This document shows positions 1-8,613 of a stretch of DNA of 41,402 bases, piece by piece (positions within the stretch are counted from its first letter, which is position 1; each line of letters starts with the position of its first letter). A program made the translations under genes and the position numbers. The stretch comes from a virus. The DNA is taken from positions 1 to 41,402 of IMG/VR virus record IMGVR_UViG_3300043468_000395; one strand, given 5' to 3'. The notes beneath the pieces were generated by a model. It was not told the origin of the DNA, did not search any database, and was given only the letters and a program-made list of their open reading frames with translations.

Positions 1-127
1 GTCAAGCGGCGCAGATTGAGGCCGTTCGCAACGGCTGGGCCGACAGCTCAAAGGCCGACAAGGAGTTCGGCGGCGAGAAGTTGTCGGAGAACCTCGGCGT
101 CGCGAAGCGGGCGCTCGATCAGTTCGG
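1..127. repeat. Terminal direct repeat, left copy (circular assembly overlap)
   Basis: These 127 bases are identical to 41276-41402. The repeat sits inside the scaffolding gene, whose reading frame is intact only if the two copies are merged. A length of 127 equals a common assembler k-mer size. The simplest reading is therefore a circularised or circularly permuted phage contig with an assembly overlap, and not a biological terminal repeat. Confidence 0.93.
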
Positions 128-311
128 GACTTCCGAACTGCGCGCACTGTTGAACGAATCGGGCCTCGGGAACCACCCCGAGGTGATCCGGTTCATGTAC
201 CGCGCCGGCAAGGCCATCAGCGAGGACAAGGTCATCACGGGTGCGGCCGCCACGGCCAAGTCTGGGCCGAAGTCGTTCGCGGATCTTGCAGACGCTCTCT
301 ACGCCACCTAA
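1..311 (+). CDS. Capsid scaffolding protein, 3' part (gene continues from the end of the window)
   Basis: This is the C-terminal part of a 226-residue protein whose 5' part starts at 40906. Codons are in frame from base 3, and the stop is at 309-311. The segment holds the typical tail of podovirus scaffold proteins: a helical charged region, then motifs such as ALDQFGTSELRALL and GLGNHPEVIRF, ending in a basic/alanine-rich stretch. Scaffold proteins bind coat subunits during procapsid assembly and leave before or during packaging. The coat gene follows 21 bases later with an AAGGAG site, so the two are co-transcribed as in BPP-1- and T7-type phages. The split is an artefact of where the circle was opened. 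Confidence 0.85.
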   Translation, partial: QAAQIEAVRNGWADSSKADKEFGGEKLSENLGVAKRALDQFGTSELRALLNESGLGNHPEVIRFMYRAGKAISEDKVITGAAATAKSGPKSFADLADALYAT

Positions 312-332
312 CACCAACAAGGAGCCACCACA

Positions 333-1358
333 ATGGCAGTTCTCTCCAGCAACAACCTGACGCTCGCCGACTGGGCGAAGCGCACCGATCCCGAGGGCCG
401 CGTTCCGGTCATCGCGGAACTCCTCTCGCAGTCCAACGAGATCCTCGAGGATTGCGTGTTCAAGGAGGGCAACCTCCCCACCGGCGAGCGCGTCGTGATC
501 CGCACGGGCCTGCCGGCCGTGTACTGGCGCGCCCTCAACCAGGGCATCCCGAACAGCAAGTCCACGACCGCGCAGGTCGATGAGGCGTGCGGCATCCTTG
601 AGGCCCGCAGCGAGGTCGATAAGGATCTCGCCATGCTGAACGGCAACACCGCGCAGTTCCGCCTGTCCGAGGACGTGGCCTTCCTCGAGGCCATGAACCA
701 GACGCAGGCGACCACGATGTTCTACGGCAACCCTGCCATCGAGCCGAAGTCGTTCCTCGGCCTCGCGGCGCGGTACTCGGCTGCCCCCGGCAGCTCGGGC
801 ATCGGCCAGAACATCCTCGAGGGCGGTGGCACCAGCACCGACAACACGAGCGTCTACCTCGTGGTGTGGGGCGACAACACCGTCTACTGCCCGTTCCCCA
901 AGGGCAGCAGCGCGGGCCTCATGCATGAGGATCTCGGCGAGCAGACCGTCTACAACAGCGATGGCACCCGCCTCCAGGCGTTCGCCACCCGCTACCAGTG
1001 GAAGAACGGTCTGGTCGTGAAGGACTGGCGCTACGTGGTCCGCATCGCCAACATCGACGTGTCCGACATGTCGGCCGCGAGCGGCACGCAGGCGTCGAGC
1101 GCGGCCACGCAGCTCATCAAGCTGATGACCCGCGCCCTGTACCGCATCCCGAACATGGCGATGGGCCGTGCGGCGTTCTACATGAACCGCACCGTCCACG
1201 GCGGCCTGTCCATCCAGGCGATGGACCGCGCCCAGAACGTGCTGTCCGTGCAGCAGGGTCTGTCGCAGTTCGGCACCCCGTACAGTTGGCTGTCGTTCCT
1301 CGGCGTTCCGTGCCGCCGCGTGGACGCCCTCATCAACGCAGAAGCCCGCGTTCAGTAA
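333..1358 (+). CDS. Major capsid protein (BPP-1/gp7-type coat)
   Basis: A 341-residue protein forming the icosahedral shell. It matches the gp7-type coat family of podoviruses: N-terminal LTLADWAKR, the GNLPTGERVVIRTGLP segment, STTAQVDE, a central TMFYGN motif, and the late DWRYVVRIANIDVS and IPNMAMGRAAFYMNR motifs. Full length is as expected for the family. The start is supported by AAGGAG a few bases upstream of the ATG. It lies between the scaffold and a Bbp16-like cement protein, the order seen in Bordetella phage BPP-1. It is probably the most abundant virion protein and is read from the upstream late transcript. Confidence 0.93.
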   Translation: MAVLSSNNLTLADWAKRTDPEGRVPVIAELLSQSNEILEDCVFKEGNLPTGERVVIRTGLPAVYWRALNQGIPNSKSTTAQVDEACGILEARSEVDKDLAMLNGNTAQFRLSEDVAFLEAMNQTQATTMFYGNPAIEPKSFLGLAARYSAAPGSSGIGQNILEGGGTSTDNTSVYLVVWGDNTVYCPFPKGSSAGLMHEDLGEQTVYNSDGTRLQAFATRYQWKNGLVVKDWRYVVRIANIDVSDMSAASGTQASSAATQLIKLMTRALYRIPNMAMGRAAFYMNRTVHGGLSIQAMDRAQNVLSVQQGLSQFGTPYSWLSFLGVPCRRVDALINAEARVQ

Positions 1359-1386
1359 TAACTGAAGGCAGAAAGGAAACCACACA

Positions 1387-1905
1387 ATGATTCTCGACCA
1401 GAACCTTCGTCTCGGCAACACCGGGGCGATCACGTCGGCCGCCACCTACATCACCGGGACCAGCGGTACCCCGGATGTCGTTGACCTCCAGAGCGGCACC
1501 GCCTACTCGGCCACGGCCAGCGGCACGCTCTACACCGTCGCGCAGGGCACCCAGAACCGCGACATCGGCGAGGGCCGCGACCTCACCGTGATGTTCACCG
1601 TCACGACCGCCCTCGCGGGCGGCACGAACGGCACGTTCCAGGTGGTCGCCTCCTCGTCCTCCACGCTTGCCTCGGGCAACATCGTGGTCGGCGAGGTCGG
1701 ACCCATCACCACGGCGAACCTCGCCGCCGGCCGCCAGGTCGCCGTCAAGATCAGCCCGCAGCAGATCGCTGCGACTGGCCTGCGGTACCTCGGCGCGCAG
1801 GTCGTGACCACCGGCACCCACAGCGCTGGCGTCATCAGCGCGGACATCGTCATGGACATCCAGGACGGCCGCACGGCGTATGCCTCCGGCTTCACGGTGG
1901 CCTGA
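1387..1905 (+). CDS. Capsid cement/decoration protein, Bbp16-like
   Basis: A 172-residue protein rich in Gly, Ala, Thr and Ser with a regular beta pattern. It starts MILDQNLRLGNTGAIT and ends in an IVMDIQDGRTAYASGFTVA-type strand. This composition, its size and its place directly after the coat gene match Bbp16 of BPP-1, a jellyroll cement protein bound on the outside of the shell. An AAAGGAA site precedes the ATG. I infer that it stabilises the capsid after expansion. Confidence 0.72.
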   Translation: MILDQNLRLGNTGAITSAATYITGTSGTPDVVDLQSGTAYSATASGTLYTVAQGTQNRDIGEGRDLTVMFTVTTALAGGTNGTFQVVASSSSTLASGNIVVGEVGPITTANLAAGRQVAVKISPQQIAATGLRYLGAQVVTTGTHSAGVISADIVMDIQDGRTAYASGFTVA

Positions 1906-1917
1906 TAGGAGCACGCA

Positions 1918-2127
1918 ATGGCGAAGGTCAAGGCAAAGGTTCTTTGCTTCGTGGACAACGGCCTCCGGCAGCCCGGAGACACGTTCGACTACGACGGTCC
2001 GTACAACCATCACCTCGAGTACCTCGAGGGTGGATCGCAGCCGGAGCGCGCCGCCGATTCGTCGGAGGCGCCCATGCCCAAGCTGCGCGGACGGAAGCCC
2101 AAGGCCGAGGTCAGCGCCACGGAGTGA
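1918..2127 (+). CDS. Small head-associated protein, function unknown
   Basis: A 69-residue protein, MAKVKAKVLCFVDNGLRQPGD at the start. It has a short beta-rich N-terminal half (KVLCFVDNG, GDTFDY) and a charged, disordered C-terminus rich in Pro, Lys and Glu. Proteins of this size and pattern often lie between cement/coat and head-tail adaptor genes in phages. A TAGGAGCACGCA spacer with GGAG precedes the ATG, and it starts 12 bases after the cement gene stop. No catalytic motif is visible. Confidence 0.6.
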   Translation: MAKVKAKVLCFVDNGLRQPGDTFDYDGPYNHHLEYLEGGSQPERAADSSEAPMPKLRGRKPKAEVSATE

Positions 2128-2150
2128 TCCGATGTTGAGTCTGTGAACAA

Positions 2151-2185
2151 GGAGGGGAGTCGGCGGGAAACCACGGCTCCCCTCC
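2151..2185 (+). terminator. Strong hairpin between head and tail genes (possible partial terminator)
   Basis: A perfect 9-bp stem, GGAGGGGAG (2151-2159) with CTCCCCTCC (2177-2185), and a 17-base loop. It lies just after the coat/cement cluster and 6 bases before the AAGGAGG site of the adaptor gene. It lacks a U-tract. By position it resembles T7 T-phi, which follows the capsid gene and lowers downstream expression. It could instead affect translation of the adaptor. Confidence 0.5.
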
Positions 2186-2203
2186 TCTCACAAGGAGGTC
2201 GGC

Positions 2204-2884
2204 GTGCCCTCGGAAGTCGATATCTGCAACCTCGCGCTCGCGTACCTCGGCGACGATGCCACGGTCGCGAGCATCAACCCGCCCGAGGGATCGCCGCAGG
2301 CAGAGCACTGCCAGCGGTTCTACCCCATCGCACGGGACACGCTGCTCCAGATGCACAACTGGTCGTTCGCCTCGCGCCGCGTGAGCCTCGCGCAGGTGAC
2401 GATGCCGTACACCATGTGGAAGTACGCATACGCCTGCCCCGGGGACATGATGGTCGCGGTGGCCGTGCTGCCTCCGCAGGCCGAGAACGACTACGCGGTG
2501 CGCGCCTACCCGGCCGACCGCTACGGATGGGGATGGATCAACACCCCGTTCAACGCCGCAGGCACCTACGTGCCGCAGGAATACCAGATCGAGACGGACA
2601 CGCTGGGGAACAAGGTCATCTACACGAACCAAGAGAACGCGCTCCTCCGATACCAGGCGCTCGTGTCCGACCCGACCAAGTTCGACCCGCTGTTCACGAA
2701 CGCGCTCGCGTGGCACCTCGCGTCGATGCTCGCCGGGCCCATCGTCAAGGGCGCCGAGGGATCGGCCGAAGGCCGCAAGGCGGCGCAGATGGCGATGGCC
2801 TATGTGCAGCAGGCCAAGCAGTCCGACGCCAACCAGCGCGACGTGAAGCCCGAGCACATTACCACCTGGATGAGCGGCCGCTGA
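2204..2884 (+). CDS. Head-tail adaptor (tail tubular protein A / T7 gp11-like)
   Basis: A 226-residue protein with a GTG start; AAGGAGG lies 5 bases upstream (2192-2198). The N-terminus SEVDICNLALAYLGDDATV and the following EHCQRFYPIARDTLLQMHNWSFASRRV are typical of the T7 gp11-type adaptor family. The body is mostly alpha-helical in family members and forms a ring between the portal and the tail nozzle. The length is close to the usual ~200 residues. The next gene, the nozzle, starts one base after the stop. Confidence 0.88.
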   Translation: MPSEVDICNLALAYLGDDATVASINPPEGSPQAEHCQRFYPIARDTLLQMHNWSFASRRVSLAQVTMPYTMWKYAYACPGDMMVAVAVLPPQAENDYAVRAYPADRYGWGWINTPFNAAGTYVPQEYQIETDTLGNKVIYTNQENALLRYQALVSDPTKFDPLFTNALAWHLASMLAGPIVKGAEGSAEGRKAAQMAMAYVQQAKQSDANQRDVKPEHITTWMSGR

Positions 2885-2885
2885 C

Positions 2886-5800
2886 ATGGCGCAGACCCGC
2901 ACCTACAACCGCTCGTTCGCAGGCGGCGAGGTGTCGGCCGAGATGTGGGGCCGCATCGATGACGTGAAGTTCCAGACGGGCGCGGCGAAGATGCAGAACT
3001 TCATCGCGCTGCCGCAGGGGCCGGCCGAGAACCGCCCCGGCACCGCGTTCGTGCGCGAGGTCAAGGACAGCACCAAGCGCACGCGGCTGCTCCCGTTCAC
3101 GTTCAGCACCACGCAGACGATGGTGCTCGAGCTCGGAGCCGGGTACTTCCGGTTCCACACGCAAGGCGCAACGCTCGGGCCCGGGACTCCTGCCGCCTAC
3201 AACGGCGCGACCGCCTACGTGGTCGGGAACCTCGTCTCGAGCGGCGGCGTGAACTACTATTGCATCGCGAACACGACGGGCAACGCCCCGCCGAACGCCA
3301 CGTACTGGTACGCGCTCCCGGCCGGGATCTACGAGATCCCAAACCCGTATGCCGAGGCGGACCTGTTCGACATCCACTACGTGCAGTCGGCGGACGTCCT
3401 GACGCTCGTCCACCCAAACTACGCGCCCCGCGAACTGCGCCGACTGGGTGCCACGACCTGGACGCTGACCACGATCTCCTTCGTCCCGGAGGTCACGACG
3501 CCGACGAACGTGACGGTGTCTGCAAATCGCGGGCAGGCGCTCAACATCACGGGGATCACGCAGGCGAACCCCGGCGTCATCACGACCATCGGGAACCACG
3601 GCCTCGCCGTCGATGACCCTGTGTACGTGGACGGCGGGACGATGACCCAACTGCGCGGGTACTACACCGTCAACTCGGTGCCTGGCGCCACGACGCTGTC
3701 AGTCAAGTCCTACGACACGGGCACCCCAATCAACACGACGGGGTTCACGGCATGGACGGCTGGCGGCTTCGTGCAGTTCGGAGACCGCGTCCTTGACTTC
3801 GACTCGTACTACGTGGTCACGGCCGTGGACTCGAACGGAATCGACGAGAGCGCTCCGAGCGCGGCCGTCAGCGTGACGAACAACCTGAACGCGCCTGGCT
3901 CGAGCAACACGATCTCGTGGACCGCTTCGCCGGGCGCTGCGCTCTACAACGTCTATAAGCGCCAGAGCGGCCTGTACGGCTACATCGGGCAGACGCAGGC
4001 GACGTCGTTCACGGACAACAACATCGCCCCAAACCTTGGGCTGACGCCGCCCATCGCGGATACGACGTTCGTTCCGGGCGCGATCCTGTCGGTTCCGATC
4101 ACGAACGGCGGCACGAACTACGGCACCTCCATCACGGGCGGGATCTTCCAGTCCGTCACCGTGGTCAACCAAGGGACGGGATATACGGCCTCGACCACCG
4201 TGAGCGTGTCCGACCCGACCGGGAGCAGCGCGACGTTCACGCCGACCGTTTCTGGCGGCAACATCACAGCGGTGGCGGTCACGACCGCTGGCAGCCTGTA
4301 CACGGACCCGACGTTCACAGTCCTGGACACGAACGCCCTGTCCACCGGAGCCGGCGCCCAGTTGCGCGCCGTCACCACCCCGGTGGTCTACGGCACCGTC
4401 ACTATCGGCGTGACCGACCCGACCGGCACGGGCGCGGTGCTGGAGCCCGTCATCAGCGGCGGCGTCATCACGCAGATCCGCGTGGTGAGCGGCGGCCGCA
4501 ACTACACGAACCCGACAGTCACCGTGACCTCGGCCGCAGGCGGCTCGAGCGCCACGTTCGGCACGCCCGTTCTGTCGCAGGTGCAGTACCCCGGCGCGGT
4601 GTCCTACTTCGAGCAGCGCCGCGTGTTCGCAGGCACGACGCTCCAGCCGCAGACGCTCTGGATGACCCGCACGGGCACCGAGAGCGACATGTCCTACCAC
4701 ATCCCGCTCCAGGACAGCGACCGCATCTCGTTCACCGTGGCCGCCCGCGAGGCGAACACCATCCGCCACCTCGTCCCGCTGACGCAGCTCCTCGCGCTGA
4801 CGAGCGCCGCCGAGTGGCGCATCAGCCCGGTCAACAGCGATGTCATTACCCCGACCACGATCTCCGTGCGTCCGCAGGCGTACGTCGGCGCCAACAACGT
4901 GCAGCCGTCCATCGTGAACAACACGGTGGTCTACTGCTCAGCACGCGACGGCCACGTGCGCGAGCTGGGGTACTCGTGGCAGGCGAGCGGGTTCGTGACG
5001 GGCGACCTGTCATTGCGCGCCACGCACCTATTCGACAACTACGACATCACGGACATGTGCTACAGCAAGGCTCCGCAGCCGCTGCTGTGGTTCATCTCGA
5101 GCACGGGCAGCATGCTCGGCCTGACGTACATCCCCGAGCAGCAGGTCGGCGCGTGGCACCAGCACGTCACGGACGGCGCGTTCGAGAGCTGCGCCGCCGT
5201 GGCCGAGGGAGCCGAGGACCGCCTGTACGTGGTGGTCAAGCGCACCATCGGCGGCGTCACCAAGCGGTACGTCGAGCGGTTCGCGAGCCGACAGGTCACG
5301 ACCATCGAGAACTGTTTCTTCGTGGACAGCGGCCTGACGTACAACGGCAACAACGCGACGGCCACGACCGTCACCGTGACGGGCAGCACCTACCTGCCGT
5401 CCGACACGCTCACGATCACGGCGAGCAGCCCGATCTTCCAATTCCCGTCCACGAGCACGCCGCCCACGGACATCAACGATGCCATCGTGATGACTGACGC
5501 AGCCGGCAACAAGTACCGCCTGCGGATCATCGGCACGACGAGCACGACCGTTGCGACCGCCCGGGTGGACGTGACGCTGCCGGCGGCGCTCCGCAATGTC
5601 GCCACCACGGTCTGGGCGTTCGCCCGAGACACCATCGGGGGGCTGACGCACCTCGAGGGCAAGACGGTCAGCATCCTCGCGGACGGCGCCGTCATGCCGC
5701 GTGTCACCGTGACGGGCGGTCAGGTCACGCTCCAGCGCGCATCGGTGATTGTCCACGTGGGCCTGCCCTACGACAGCGATCTCGAGACGCTCCCGATGGC

Positions 5801-6089
5801 GATTCAGATGGAGGCATTCGGGCAGGGCCGCGCCAAGAACGTCAACGAGGCGTTCCTGCGCGTGTATCGCTCGAGCGGGATCTTCGTAGGCCCGGACAAC
5901 GACAACCTGACCGAGGCCAAGCAGCGCACCACGGAGCCGTATGGCTCGCCGCCCGGGCTCAAGACCGACGAGATCGGCGTGAAGCTCACCCCGACCTGGC
6001 GCCAGTCGGGACGCATCTACGTGCGGCAGTCTGACCCGTTGCCGCTCACCATCGTCGGGCTCACGCTCGAGGTCGCCATCGGAGGCTGA
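2886..6089 (+). CDS. Tail nozzle protein (tail tubular protein B-like) with inserted beta domains
   Basis: A 1067-residue virion protein. Its N-terminus (RSFAGGEVSAEMWGR, KMQNFIALPQGPAENRPGT, TFSTTQTMVLELGAGYFRF) is characteristic of the T7 gp12/nozzle family as found in BPP-1-like phages. Residues about 220-300 form an insert resembling the E1-FCCH-type small beta domain (PGVITTIGNHGL...V.V.GG). Residues about 397-563 contain four Gly-Tyr repeats (GTNY, GTGY, GSLY, GRNY), each followed by beta strands and PTGSSA-like turns. The remaining C-terminal half continues the nozzle fold. It is larger than T7 gp12 (about 790 residues) because of these inserts, which probably decorate the tail surface. 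It follows the adaptor without a gap. Confidence 0.85.
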   Translation: MAQTRTYNRSFAGGEVSAEMWGRIDDVKFQTGAAKMQNFIALPQGPAENRPGTAFVREVKDSTKRTRLLPFTFSTTQTMVLELGAGYFRFHTQGATLGPGTPAAYNGATAYVVGNLVSSGGVNYYCIANTTGNAPPNATYWYALPAGIYEIPNPYAEADLFDIHYVQSADVLTLVHPNYAPRELRRLGATTWTLTTISFVPEVTTPTNVTVSANRGQALNITGITQANPGVITTIGNHGLAVDDPVYVDGGTMTQLRGYYTVNSVPGATTLSVKSYDTGTPINTTGFTAWTAGGFVQFGDRVLDFDSYYVVTAVDSNGIDESAPSAAVSVTNNLNAPGSSNTISWTASPGAALYNVYKRQSGLYGYIGQTQATSFTDNNIAPNLGLTPPIADTTFVPGAILSVPITNGGTNYGTSITGGIFQSVTVVNQGTGYTASTTVSVSDPTGSSATFTPTVSGGNITAVAVTTAGSLYTDPTFTVLDTNALSTGAGAQLRAVTTPVVYGTVTIGVTDPTGTGAVLEPVISGGVITQIRVVSGGRNYTNPTVTVTSAAGGSSATFGTPVLSQVQYPGAVSYFEQRRVFAGTTLQPQTLWMTRTGTESDMSYHIPLQDSDRISFTVAAREANTIRHLVPLTQLLALTSAAEWRISPVNSDVITPTTISVRPQAYVGANNVQPSIVNNTVVYCSARDGHVRELGYSWQASGFVTGDLSLRATHLFDNYDITDMCYSKAPQPLLWFISSTGSMLGLTYIPEQQVGAWHQHVTDGAFESCAAVAEGAEDRLYVVVKRTIGGVTKRYVERFASRQVTTIENCFFVDSGLTYNGNNATATTVTVTGSTYLPSDTLTITASSPIFQFPSTSTPPTDINDAIVMTDAAGNKYRLRIIGTTSTTVATARVDVTLPAALRNVATTVWAFARDTIGGLTHLEGKTVSILADGAVMPRVTVTGGQVTLQRASVIVHVGLPYDSDLETLPMAIQMEAFGQGRAKNVNEAFLRVYRSSGIFVGPDNDNLTEAKQRTTEPYGSPPGLKTDEIGVKLTPTWRQSGRIYVRQSDPLPLTIVGLTLEVAIGG

Positions 6090-6090
6090 C

Positions 6091-6828
6091 ATGGGACTCG
6101 TCACCGCACCATTCGGCGTGAACACGCAGAGCACCCTGATGACGGGGTACAACCCCGCCACGTACCTCGGAACGGGGCAGTCGGTGCAGCCGCTCGCGCA
6201 GGCCGCGCCCACGGGACCGGGGTTTGCGAGCCAGTTCGCCGAGGCCATGACCGTGGCCGGACCCATCGCGTCGATCTTCGGGGCCGTGACGGGGGCGGTA
6301 GGCTCGTTCTACGCGGCACAGAGCCAGCAGAACCAGCTCAAGATGCAGGCCCAGAACCAACGGTTCGCGGCCGAGATGGCGCTCATCAACCAGCGCGGCG
6401 CGGAGTTCACGGCCGGCCAGATCGGGCGCGAAGGGCAGGCTCGGTTCGGGGCGTACTCCATGCGGGCAGGACAGGCCCGTGCGAGCGCGCAGGCGTCCCT
6501 GGCGGCCCGTGGCGCCGTCCTCGGCGTCGGGTCGGCGAAGGAGATCGTCGGCAGCATGGATCTGATGAAGGAGATCGACCGCCTGAACATCAGCGCCGCC
6601 ACCGTGCGCGAGCAGGAGGCCGCACGCTTGCAGGCGTTCAACCTCGGCACGCAGGCCACGATGGCCGGGATCTCGGCCCGCAACCTCGAGGCCACGGCCG
6701 GGACCATCTACCCGGGCCTGTCGCTCGGCACCAGCCTGCTCGGGAGCGCGACGGACATCGCCGGCCAATGGGCCCGCAACCGCCGCGTCGAGGAGCTGCT
6801 CATGGGCGTCTCGCAGCAAAGGATCTGA
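6091..6828 (+). CDS. Internal virion protein, T7 gp14-like (ejection channel)
   Basis: A 245-residue protein. Residues about 50-75 form a hydrophobic Gly/Ala segment (AGPIASIFGAVTGAVGSFYAA). A long Gln/Ala-rich helix (QSQQNQLKMQAQNQRFAAEM) and further amphipathic helices follow. This pattern, the size and the place after the nozzle match the gp14-type ejection protein, which inserts into the host outer membrane to start the DNA channel. It starts directly after the nozzle stop and is followed by two more ejection proteins. Confidence 0.72.
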   Translation: MGLVTAPFGVNTQSTLMTGYNPATYLGTGQSVQPLAQAAPTGPGFASQFAEAMTVAGPIASIFGAVTGAVGSFYAAQSQQNQLKMQAQNQRFAAEMALINQRGAEFTAGQIGREGQARFGAYSMRAGQARASAQASLAARGAVLGVGSAKEIVGSMDLMKEIDRLNISAATVREQEAARLQAFNLGTQATMAGISARNLEATAGTIYPGLSLGTSLLGSATDIAGQWARNRRVEELLMGVSQQRI

Positions 6829-6831
6829 ACC

Positions 6832-8613
6832 ATGCCCACCGTCCCTACGTCATTCGTGCCACAGGTCGCCCCGCAGGGTGGGGGCGACATCGGCCAGTTC
6901 CAGGCACCCGGCATCGCGGCCGCGGAGAACCTCGCAGGGCCGCAGATCGCCCGTTTCGGGCAGGCGATGGTCGGGGCGGGCAATCAGGCGTTCCGGCTCG
7001 GCTCGGCCATTCAGGACGGCATTGACGAGGCTGCGACCAAGGAGGCCGACGTGGCCGCCGGCAGGGCCATGCAGCAGGTCGCCGACAAGTACCTCGCCAC
7101 CGTGGGCAAGACGGCGGAAACGTCGTTTGAGGCGGCGCAGGCCGAACTGGCGCAGGCGGCCGCGGGGGCCGCCGACATGCTCCAGAACGACACGCAGCGG
7201 CGCATGCTGACGCCGATCCTGTCGCGGAACATGGGGGTGTTCCAGAGCCGGATGGCCCAGCACCGGGTGCAGCAGGTCAAGGTCTACCAGACGAACGAGT
7301 CGGTGGCCCGTGCCGAGTTGAGCGCGGACTATGCCATCCAGGCTTACGCGCAGCGCGGCGAGAAGGACGCCGAGGGCCGACCCATCGGGCTGATCCGCTA
7401 CGCGGCCAACGCCGACACGGCCGTCGCCGAGATCCGCAAGGCCGGCGAACTCATGGGGTACGCGCCGGATTCGGCGCAGATGAAGCAGCTGGAGCAGAAG
7501 GTCTACGACCGTATGGCGGTCGGGATCGTGAACTCCATGATGATCCAGAAGGAATACGGGCAGGCCGACGATTTCCTGTCCGATCCCGGCACGGCCCAGA
7601 CGCTCGACGCCAAGACGCTGTCCGCGCTGCGGGAGTCTGTGACCGCCAACCAGCAGAAGTCGGTGGTCGGGGAACTGGCGTCGAGCATCATGGAGACGGG
7701 GCTGCTCATGGCAAAGAGCGACCCCAAGACCTACTGGCAGCAGAAGGACGGGCCTGTCGAACCCCCGTTCACGCTGCGCGAGGCGCTTGACCTGTCCGAG
7801 CAGATCAAGGACGATGACACCCGCAAGTACGTGCAGAACGAACTGCGGACCCGCTACGCGCAGGAGGACGCGCTCATCGACCGCGAGTACGGGACGCTCA
7901 TCGACAACATCGAGCAGTTCCTTGCGGTCCCCGGCAACTCTCTCGCCGACGTGCCGCCCGACCAGTTCGGCCGGCTGCGGCCCGTGGACAGGCAGAAGTT
8001 CTTGCGCGGCCAGCGCGAGCAGGACGAATTGACGGTCATGGAGCAGGTGGCGCGCAACCCGTCACTCGTGGCAGATGGCGATTGGCTTGAGCGCAACCGC
8101 AGCAAGATGACGCACGCCACGTTCGTGAAGCTGCTCGCCGACCGCAGCAAGCCCGACCGTATCCTATCGGCGACAATCGACGCTGACCAGCTTGAGGCCA
8201 CGCTGACGCGCAATGGGTTCGACACGCTTGCCGCACCTCCACGCGGCGACAAGCAGGCCGCCGAGCAGTCGTTGTTCCTGCGCGACAACGTCAAGACCAT
8301 GATCGATGCCGAGCAGGCCAGAGTCGGTCGCGCCCTGTCGCGCACCGAGAAGCAGGCCATCATGGACCGCGCAATCCTCGACAAGGTCTACGTGCAGCGG
8401 TCGTGGCGCCGTGATCCGCAAGTTCCGTTCTCGGCGCTTGGTCCGGACGAATTGCAGCAGGCATACGTCACGGTCGGGAACGCCGACGTGATGATCCGAG
8501 ACATTCCCGAGCGGCGCATCATGCAGATCCGCAACGCGCTTGAGCGCGCCGGACTCCCGACCGACCTCAAGAGCATCGCGGACACGTGGGTCCGCGCAGG
8601 CAAGCCTCAATGA
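6832..8613 (+). CDS. Internal virion protein, T7 gp15-like
   Basis: A 593-residue, mainly helical protein rich in Ala, Gln and Glu, with no signal peptide. It starts MPTVPTSFVPQVAPQGGGDIGQ. It includes ENLAGPQIARFGQAMVGAGNQAF near residue 30, then long helices (ATKEADVAAGRAMQQVADKY). Such second-position ejection proteins in T7-like operons form the periplasmic tube. An AAAGGA site lies upstream. Its stop overlaps the start of the giant gene in an ATGA, indicating coupled translation. Confidence 0.7.
   Translation: MPTVPTSFVPQVAPQGGGDIGQFQAPGIAAAENLAGPQIARFGQAMVGAGNQAFRLGSAIQDGIDEAATKEADVAAGRAMQQVADKYLATVGKTAETSFEAAQAELAQAAAGAADMLQNDTQRRMLTPILSRNMGVFQSRMAQHRVQQVKVYQTNESVARAELSADYAIQAYAQRGEKDAEGRPIGLIRYAANADTAVAEIRKAGELMGYAPDSAQMKQLEQKVYDRMAVGIVNSMMIQKEYGQADDFLSDPGTAQTLDAKTLSALRESVTANQQKSVVGELASSIMETGLLMAKSDPKTYWQQKDGPVEPPFTLREALDLSEQIKDDDTRKYVQNELRTRYAQEDALIDREYGTLIDNIEQFLAVPGNSLADVPPDQFGRLRPVDRQKFLRGQREQDELTVMEQVARNPSLVADGDWLERNRSKMTHATFVKLLADRSKPDRILSATIDADQLEATLTRNGFDTLAAPPRGDKQAAEQSLFLRDNVKTMIDAEQARVGRALSRTEKQAIMDRAILDKVYVQRSWRRDPQVPFSALGPDELQQAYVTVGNADVMIRDIPERRIMQIRNALERAGLPTDLKSIADTWVRAGKPQ

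Noticed and set aside
1-127. True biological direct terminal repeat
   Set aside because: The repeat is exactly 127 bases, a common k-mer size, and cuts the scaffold gene; an assembly overlap is simpler.
48-1445. Long minus-strand ORF (465 codons) over the scaffold and coat genes
   Set aside because: It is the antisense of two well-recognised genes in GC-rich DNA; the protein is low-complexity Arg/Ala/Gly and has no motif.
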